Shown piece after piece: positions 57,801 through 64,000 of a stretch of 64,000 nucleotides of DNA (position 1 is its first letter; each line of letters starts with the position of its first letter). This DNA comes from Onthophagus taurus (Eukaryota; Arthropoda; Insecta; Coleoptera; Scarabaeidae), in NCBI RefSeq assembly GCF_036711975.1, contig NC_091966.1, forward strand, positions 20,653,501 through 20,717,500. The letters are read 5' to 3'. Made by a program: the position numbers and the translations under genes. The notes beneath the pieces were generated by a model. The model was not told the DNA's origin. It did not search any database and saw nothing but the letters and a program-made list of their open reading frames with translations.

Positions 57801-60800
57801 TCGTGTTTTCACGTATGGGCCCATGAGGTCTACTGCCAAAACTTCCCATGGTTGTGTGGGCGCTCGTGGTCGTAATGGAGCCCGTTCCTGTAGGGGTCCC
57901 CGCTTGAGCGATGAGCAGGCCCAGCAATCCCGGACGTGTCTGGCCACGTCTTCCTCTACGCCGAGCCACCAGTATTTCCTCAGGATGACCCTCGTGGTTT
58001 CCTCAGCTCCGGGATGGCCTGCGGTGGACGCATCATGGTAGGCGTGCAACACCTGGTCGTGCATGTCCTGTGGCACGATCAATCGGTTACCATCGGGATG
58101 TCGTCTCCACAAAAGCCCATCATGCACTAAATACTGGGCGGCGACTCTAGCTTCCGCCGGGTTTGCGGGACCCGCCTCGTTGATTCCGTCCAGGGTACGA
58201 ATCAGGTTTTGGCTGTGGGGATTTCGTCGTTGACTGTCTTTTAAGTCGTCTGCTAGCCCAGGGAATTCGACACATGCGATGTGGGGTCGGACGTTTTTTG
58301 GTTCTTGTTCGGCGGATGGTGGAAGAAACATCCGGTCGACGTCCGCTGTGTGACCCGCAGGGGTCGTTGGCTCATGCCCGGGTTGGCGCGAGAGAAAGTC
58401 CGGGAGTTCGTTCTGTTCCCCCGGGACGTGTTGTACGTCAAATTTATATTCCTGAAGAAGGAGCGCCCACCGGGTTAACTTGGCGTTCCGGTCCTTCATG
58501 GTGTCAAGCCATAACAATGCTCTACTGTCGGTGCGCAGGGTGAATCTTCTGTCCTCCAGGTACGGTCGGAAAAATCGCATCGCCCAGACGACTGCCAAGC
58601 ATTCCTGTTCGTTAGCATGGTAGCGCTGCTCAGTGGGAGACAACTTGGCGCTGGCAAATGCGATGATCTTCCTTTCCGGTTCTTGGTAGAGGACCGCGGC
58701 AATTCCCTTCCCGCTGGCATCGGTCTGTAGCACGAAAGGTTGAGTGAAGTCCGGGCGTCTAAGTTGCAGTGGGCGGCTCAGTAGCTGTTTAATCTCGAGA
58801 AAGGCGTTCTTGGCTTCAGCTGTCCACTTAAACTGTTTCTGGCCCCGCAAGAGATCTGTCAGCGGGGTTAACACTTCGGCGCAGCGTGGGATAAACCCGC
58901 GTAGCCAGTTACACAGTCCCAAGAAGGATCGCAGCTGCTTCTTGTTGGACGGCCTCGATGCGTCGCAGAGGGAGTTGATGTGGTTCGGTAAGGGCTCCAC
59001 TCCTCCTGGTGTAATCCGGTGACCCAGGTAGTCGATGGTTGTTGCCCCCAAGTGGCATTTTTCCGGTGATAACCGGAGGTTGTGTAACCGGAGTCGTTCA
59101 AACACCAGGTGTAAGTGTCTAAGGTGTTCTTCCCAAGAGTTGCTGTAGACGATGACATCATCCAGGTACACCAGGGCGAATTTCCGGAGGTATCCAGGGA
59201 GCACTTCTTCCGTCATCAACTTCTGGAACGTCGCCGGGGCATTCTTCAATCCGAAAGGCATGACGCGAAACTGGTAGGTGGCACCGTCGGGGGTTGTGAA
59301 GGCGGTTAAGGGTCGAGACCCCTTCTCCATTGGGATTTGCCAATATCCGGACCGCAGGTCGAGGCTCGAAAAAACGGTAGCCTGGCTGAGGTCCCGCAGC
59401 GTCTCGTGGATGATTGGCAACGCTGAGGACTCGTCCACCGTTTGCTGGTTTAATCGACGGTAGTCGACGCAAAACCTCTTGGCCCCATCTTTCTTCTCCA
59501 CCAGTACGATCGGAGATGAATACGGGGAACGACTGGCTTCAATGACACCTTCCGCCAACATCTTCTCTACTTCACGGGCGATAAATTCCTTTTTGGTATA
59601 GGAGCAGCGGTATGGCGGTAGTCGAAACGGCCTTGCTCCTTCGGTGAGCTCCAGTTTGTGCTGAGTTGCCCCTGTGGTACTCTTATGGGAGTCGGTAAAC
59701 ACGTCGGGGAAGGCACGAAGGGTTGTTAGAAAGGCCTCTTTGTGTTTGTCCGGAAATTGGTGACGGATAGTACTGACGTCCAGAGCGGGCAGTGGCGCAG
59801 TGGGGCTGCCCCGTCGGAAGTACATCGTGGTCCTCTTCTCTTTCCCGAAGTGAAAACAGCCTCGTTGGAAATCGAGGATCACCCCTTGGTCGCGGAACCA
59901 GGGATCCCCAAAAACAAACGGGGTGCTGAGTCGGGGAACCACCAAAAACTGCTGGGTGCACTGGAGTCCACCGATGGTGAACTGGATTTCGGCCTTCCCG
60001 AGGATGGGCAGCTGGGCATTCGGGTCCGCTTGGGTGGCGTAGGTGTCTCCCAGCGGTTTATAAGACGCGACGGCTCTTGAGCTGACGAAGTTGCTTGTCG
60101 AGCCGGAATCCAGGAGAGCTAGGCTGCGCCTTCCTGCTACCTCGATTATTACAGTCGAGCGGCTGGAGCAACCAGGTTCCTCCAATGTGGAGATTACTGC
60201 GGCCGTCCGGGTTGTCCTGGGCGAACGGCCGCCGTTTCGTTTCCCGAACCGGTGCTGCGTTGTAGGGGACAGTCACGGTTCCAATGGTACCCGGGGCAGT
60301 ACCAGCATCGGGGCACCTTCTTCTTGGGGTCCTCGTTGTCCCCTTCAGGAGTCTTCTTACCCTTTGGAGATGGTGTTGTGGGTTGTTTGAGGAGGCCCGA
60401 CTTCTTCAGAAGCGCCTCCGTGCGAATTGCTTTGTGTGGCAACTCGTGTATGTTGGCCGGCGTGGGGGACAGGTGCAGCTGTAGCTGAGGTAGCAGCAGG
60501 GCAACCATCATTCCAATGTCGTCGTCCGGTTTTCGGTGCAGACGACGGGCTTGCAGGTGTTTGCGTTTCAAAAACGCCTGCACCGATTCATCAGTCTGCT
60601 GTTGGCGGCTGAAATATTGGCCGTTGACTTGTGCCAATATTTGCGGACAGTTGAACCTTTCCAACAGCGCTTGGTGAAATTCCGCGAAGGACATCTCCAA
60701 ATCATCGAATGCACTCCACCACACAGCGGCATCTTCTCGAAGAAAACTGGTCGCTTTCTTTGTTTGTTCCGCTGATGAAATGCCGGTGTCAGTGAAATAT

Positions 60801-61818
60801 GTCTTTATTACCTTGATGAATTCTGCAGGATCCTCCAAGGAATCGCCGGTGAAGCACGGGGGCTCGGCTTTTGGGATGCAGACATGTTCGGCCAATAACT
60901 TTGACAGGGCGCAAACCTGTGTCTGAACGGTCGCACTGTCTTGTTTCGGTTCTTCGGCGGTCTTCCCCATCTTCTGCGTTTGGGATTCTTTTCCTTTCTT
61001 CTCTTCTTTAATCAGTTGGGTGGGCCCCTCTTCTTCTGAAGAGCTTGCCAAATCTTCCTTCGTCGGATATGGCCGTGTCGACAATGAACGGCTTCTCGTT
61101 GTTGGTCCTTTTGGCATTATCGGGCCATACGTTGCGCGCCAATTGTTACGGGGGATGGATTGCGCCGAAGAAGAAACAACAGTTGTTGAATAAAACGAAA
61201 TAATTTATTTACAAAATATGTACAAAAAAAAACCCTCAAAGGTTTTTTTAAGACGAAAGTGGTCGTCTTCGAATTGGCGGTTGAAGTGCTGGCTTGTTGT
61301 CGCTGCTGTTGTCGCTGTTGTTGTCGCTTCGGAGTTCGGTTGGAAATTGACCGCTGATGGCCTTATATAGGCGCCCTTGGGTAAAACCCTATCAACCGGG
61401 CGTTGTGGTTGGTTGGCGACCGTCCGATCCATAGGTAGGGTTGACGACCAATGGCCAAGCAGATCGAACGGCGCTCAATTCGTACTTAGTGACACTAGCT
61501 TCTCGATTTAAGATTCTGTTAAGTCAAATTAATCTATGTCCAGAAAAAGCTGTTACTATAACATTAGCATGTTGCTATTTGCACAACTTTTTACGACATA
61601 AAAATGTAGAGTGTTACTTCCAAGGCGGCATAGATGTTGAAAATATAAATACCGGAGAGTTTACAAATGCTGATTGGAGAGCAGATCCTACGTTACAAAC
61701 ACTACAACCACTTCAAGGGAGAAACAGTACAACAACAGCAAAAGAAGTAAGAGCACAGTTTTGTAATTACTTTAATACTGTTGGAGCTGTTCCGTGGCAG
61801 GACAACATTATATCTTAA
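54815..61818 (+). CDS. Harbinger transposase (HARBI1-like), interrupted by a Gypsy element
   Basis: Exon 1 is 54815-55252 and ends AAG/GTAAGT. Exon 2 starts at 56157 after TTTCAG and is split by the Gypsy insertion (56644-61494, CTAG duplicated); it resumes after 61498 and stops at 61818. Both host segments stay in one frame, for about 414 residues. Exon 1 has a basic region ([18 protein letters not shown]) and the helical [19 protein letters not shown] block. Exon 2 carries the DDE acids: [27 protein letters not shown] and [13 protein letters not shown]. The first ATG of the open frame is 54746, but 54815 is preferred because the upstream part is TIR-like sequence. The 0.9-kb intron 1 holds the antisense last exon of the MADF-BESS gene. 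Confidence 0.85.
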
Positions 61819-62316
61819 CTATAAATTATCTGTTTTTCACAGTTGTGCTTAAAAATATATTACTTTTTAAATAAATTATTTCAAAATAATAACAGCATTT
61901 AAATAATAACTGATTTGATTACTTACCCTGCCTCCATTTTCAGTCTCTTGGGGCTCGTCCATGGTAGAAGTCCCTGGTAATTGACTTTCTTGGTCTCTGA
62001 GGAAATCTAATTCTTTAAAATACCATAAACTTGGTTCATAAAGATTTTCGGTGCCTGTGTCAGATCTATAGCTGGCCACTACTTTTTTCAATTCCCTCCG
62101 ATACGCAGTACGCAAAACATTTATTTTCTTTCGCACCATCTCTCTATCGGCGCTAGGTTCTATTTCCTTTAACTTTTCGGTTAGTTTTTCATTCGCGACG
62201 TTCTTCTTGTTTCTATTTTTGTACACATCACTCTTCACTTTCCACACTTCTGGCAACTGGCGATATAGATTAATAAATTCGCTCCAAAAGTCTTTGTTGT
62301 TTATAAAGTTCGCCAT
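55390..62316 (-). CDS. Harbinger MADF-BESS accessory DNA-binding protein
   Basis: Exon 1 is 62316-61927 (130 codons, ends AGG/GTAAGT). Exon 2 is 55962-55390 (191 codons with stop, starts after TATAG). Both are phase 0, giving 320 residues. Exon 1 encodes a MADF domain: [40 protein letters not shown], then [17 protein letters not shown]. Exon 2 has an acidic stretch, a basic patch ([12 protein letters not shown]), a BESS-like helix ([20 protein letters not shown]) and a Ser/Pro/Tyr-rich tail. MADF binds DNA and BESS mediates protein contacts; in Harbinger-type elements such partners help the transposase reach the ends. The intron contains the whole second exon of the antisense transposase, now enlarged by the Gypsy. 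An upstream in-frame ATG at 62406 is possible. Confidence 0.82.
56644..57008 (-). repeat. Gypsy 3' LTR (left in window)
   Basis: 365 bp, carrying a TTATATAGGCGCC block that is the likely TATA region. Nearly identical to 61144-61494. Confidence 0.92.
61144..61494 (-). repeat. Gypsy 5' LTR (right in window)
   Basis: 351 bp. Lacks a short block (GAAACCCGGCC area) present in the left LTR. Followed by the second CTAG. Confidence 0.92.
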
Positions 62317-62520
62317 TTTAAAATTATCAGTACTACTAGTGTGTGGCGTATGCGGAACTTGTCCAAACCTGCCCTTAACTGTACAACCTCTCGAGCCAGG
62401 ATCCATATATGATGCAATAGTTGCACAACGTCATCCGTTGCGCAATTAATTTCAAACAATTTTGAATTTCTACAACTTGTTGCGCATCACGTTGAACAAC
62501 ACCATACACCATACAATTTT

Positions 62521-62550
62521 TGCACAACAGCCTGCACAGGCTGTTGTGCA
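62521..62550. repeat. Perfect subterminal hairpin of Harbinger
   Basis: TGCACAACAGCCTG and its exact inverse are separated by CA, 26 bp from the right end of the element. With the TTGCGCAA palindromes at 54721 and 62438, and TTGCGCAT at 62480, this marks likely binding sites for transposase or MADF partner. Confidence 0.65.
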
Positions 62551-63299
62551 ATTTGTTCGCAGGTGTATGGGCCCTTTTATGGATGTAAAGAAGACGGTTC
62601 CAGTCATATCTTGTGGACAGATCTCAACATACAAAGATTAATGGTAATATATCTGGCGGTATTCTTCTAGTCAAGCAAGCTGTTCCACAGGGAAGTGTTT
62701 TGGGCCTATACTATTCAATTTATTTACTGCAGACATGCCAAGTGTTCATCAATACGCGGATGACGCGCAGATTTATATCTCTTGTGATATTATCAGTGTT
62801 GATGACACGGTGCGCTTGCTTAACACTGATTTAATGAATATTTGCGAGTGGTGTTCTGCTAACGGGTTAATTCTTAACGCGAAAAAAACTATTTGTATGT
62901 GCGTCGGGTCGGCCAACATTTGCAGAAGAGCAATCGATAATTTATCGATTCCCATACACCTCAATGGAACTGTCTTAGCGTTCTCTGATTCGACTAACTA
63001 CCTAAGTCTTACTGTCGGCAGTAATCTTAATTTTGCGGAACATGTAAATAAGAAAATCAGTGTGTGCTACTATAAGTTAAAATCTTTATATAAATTTAAA
63101 TCATTGTTGTCATCACAATTGAAATGGAGACTTGTTAACTCCTTAATTCTAAGTGAACTTGATTACTGTAGTAACGTTTACTACAATTTTCTTTCAGCTA
63201 CTTTAAAAAATCGTATTTAATATGATTATCCAGATGTGGTGTTCTTAACTTTTTTTTTAACTCTAATGAATTTTTAATGTCCTAATCATTCATTGAATT

Positions 63300-63446
63300 A
63301 AGATTAATCAAAGGTCTATTGAGAAATTTTGATAATGAGTATATGGGTTCATTAATTTTATTAACAATATATCTCAACGGCTTGTCTTGTTTATGAATTT
63401 TAATTAATGCATGAATTCTTGGTGTTATAAAATGTGTTGGTGCCAA
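63300..63446 (-). mobile_element. Penelope-like reverse transcriptase fragment
   Basis: The minus strand is open and reads APTHFITPRIHALIKIHKQD followed by KPLRYIVNKINEPIYSLSKF. This fits the Penelope signature PR.YGLPKIHK ... PLRPIVS.I..P.Y.L.K.L. It is only about 48 codons. It starts shortly after the LINE similarity ends. The GLPKIHK core is altered to ALIKIHK. Confidence 0.6.
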
Positions 63447-64000
63447 TTTTCACTTCAAAATAAGTAATAAAACAGCATTGTGTCATCATGCTGTATTAGT
63501 AAACCATAAGTTTGACTTTGAAAACTCCATAATACTTATTGCAAATAATAATACCATAACAAGAAAAAATTTAGAATCAATTTATATGTATAACAAAAAA
63601 TATCAACCATGCAGTCAATTTCAAAACTGATATTGGAAAGATATATAAAGTGAGAGATAAAAAAGACGATTGGGAGTTGAAGATAGTAAGAACGATTTCC
63701 AGTTTTGGAGAGTAGCGAAAACGAACCTTCAAATTTCATACGTTATTATTTCAAGATAGTCGCTCATTTTGGACGCACATACATGTATGTATAGTAATTT
63801 GAAAAAGTTTTTTAAAACATGTTGATCCCGAAACGTCTCTAACCATTTAATATAGAACATTTACAGCGGAAATAGTGGCCTTTTTTAAACCTTTTATTTT
63901 AAAGTTCTTTTTATACTAAATTGCAACCGTTTCCATCATTAGATTTTCAATATTAATGATTATTTATGAACTAATTGTCCGACCTTTGAGAACCTCGTGA
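63447..64000. other. Gene-free right edge
   Basis: AT-rich, no gene or repeat structure recognised. Confidence 0.4.

Larger units (their letters stand above)
56644..61494 (-). mobile_element. Gypsy LTR retrotransposon, looks whole
   Basis: LTRs at 56644-57008 and 61144-61494 (TGTTACG ... AGTGACA) are flanked by CTAG on both sides, with a polypurine tract next to the left LTR on the minus strand. Parts in order on the minus strand: gag (61117-60194, ending in a CCHC knuckle, [13 protein letters not shown]) and pol (60185-57018) with protease ([13 protein letters not shown]), reverse transcriptase (YLDDVIVYS), RNase H ([17 protein letters not shown]) and integrase (H2C2 finger, [13 protein letters not shown]). 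No breaks are evident and the LTRs differ by only a short indel and a few bases, so the insertion is young. It is clearly richer in GC than its surroundings. Confidence 0.93.
54681..62576. mobile_element. Harbinger transposon with interlocked genes, inserted in the LINE
   Basis: The inverted ends TAGGCCCCATACACCTGC ... GCAGGTGTATGGGCCCTT are flanked by TTA duplications (54678-54680 and 62577-62579), and the LINE reading resumes across them. It carries a HARBI1-type transposase (+) and a MADF-BESS gene (-), both with open, correctly spliced frames apart from the Gypsy insertion at 56644-61494. Subterminal TTGCGCAA palindromes occur at both ends. Without the Gypsy it would be about 3.0 kb. Confidence 0.9.
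47760..63220 (+). mobile_element. CR1-like LINE ORF2, split by two insertions
   Basis: LINE pieces lie at about 47760-48258, 53945-54680 and 62577-63220. They give the endonuclease C-terminus (LPWGDVYLTEDIDVKVIILN, LFDAHAPVK), the linker and RT start (SNVKNPSKLWRLLHTNQ, LRPISMLPILSKILEKIV, FLVVFLDFSKA), and then the RT catalytic YADDAQIY with the thumb (VGSNLNFAEHVNKKISVCYY, LKSLLSSQLKWRLVNSLILS). The text continues exactly across each insertion once the target duplication is discounted. It carries stops and frameshifts, and the 5' part and 3' tail are missing. Placement in the CR1/Crack/Jockey group is from motif look only. Confidence 0.82.

Noticed and set aside
57087-60775. Plus-strand open frames across the Gypsy region
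   Set aside because: They are antisense shadows of the GC-rich gag-pol frame and show no domains.

Overview
This is a repeat-dominated, AT-rich insect genomic window, probably from a beetle. That guess rests on the compact four-exon farnesol-dehydrogenase-like (SDR11-type) gene cluster, the introns of about 50-70 bases, and the mix of BEL/Pao, Gypsy, CR1-like LINE, piggyBac, Harbinger and Tc1/mariner-like elements. The species is not identifiable from the sequence alone. No rRNA, tRNA or CRISPR array was seen.

The host genes form one tandem array of short-chain dehydrogenase/reductases (SDR). Six copies have all four coding exons: 307-1438 (+), and on the minus strand 18795-19738, 27413-28363, 28678-29627, 32114-33116 and 45403-47020. 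Four copies are decayed: 3010-3385 (+), 10205-10907 (-), 11600-11850 (-) and 18080-18376 (-). All share the same intron positions and phases (coding exons of about 93-102, 453-459, 153-162 and 39-72 nt, all phase 0), so they arose by genomic duplication and not by retroposition. The 32 kb and 45 kb copies are the closest pair and share their promoter flanks. The 27.4-28.4 kb copy has lost the AG of its second intron acceptor.

Between the genes lie layers of mobile elements. From 1.4 to 27 kb there are MITEs, an old Gypsy fossil (3.6-5.9 kb) abutting a LINE endonuclease fragment, Tc1/mariner, hAT, LINE RNase H and integrase fragments, two foldback elements (12.9-13.7 and 20.3-21.5 kb), a Harbinger remnant (22.8-24.3 kb) and a long-TIR transposon (25.6-27.3 kb). 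From 33.6 to 35.7 kb lies another Gypsy fossil.

The region 37566-43741 is a piggyBac element bounded by TTAA. It carries a Harbinger transposon (39488-42670), which itself contains a perfect 147-bp-arm inverted repeat, and a separate cloverleaf-like foldback element. Next come a 1.16 kb palindrome (43.9-45.0 kb) and the last SDR gene.

From 47.7 to 63.2 kb there is a four-level nest. A CR1-like LINE is split by a BEL/Pao element (48259-53944, 5-bp target duplication GTCAC) and, separately, by a Harbinger transposon (54681-62576, target duplication TTA). That Harbinger is in turn split by a GC-rich, whole-looking Gypsy element (56644-61494, target duplication CTAG). Apart from the Gypsy insertion, the Harbinger is well preserved and has an unusual interlocked layout: the transposase and an antisense MADF-BESS gene each keep an exon inside the other's intron. 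A Penelope-type reverse transcriptase fragment lies just beyond, at 63.3 kb.
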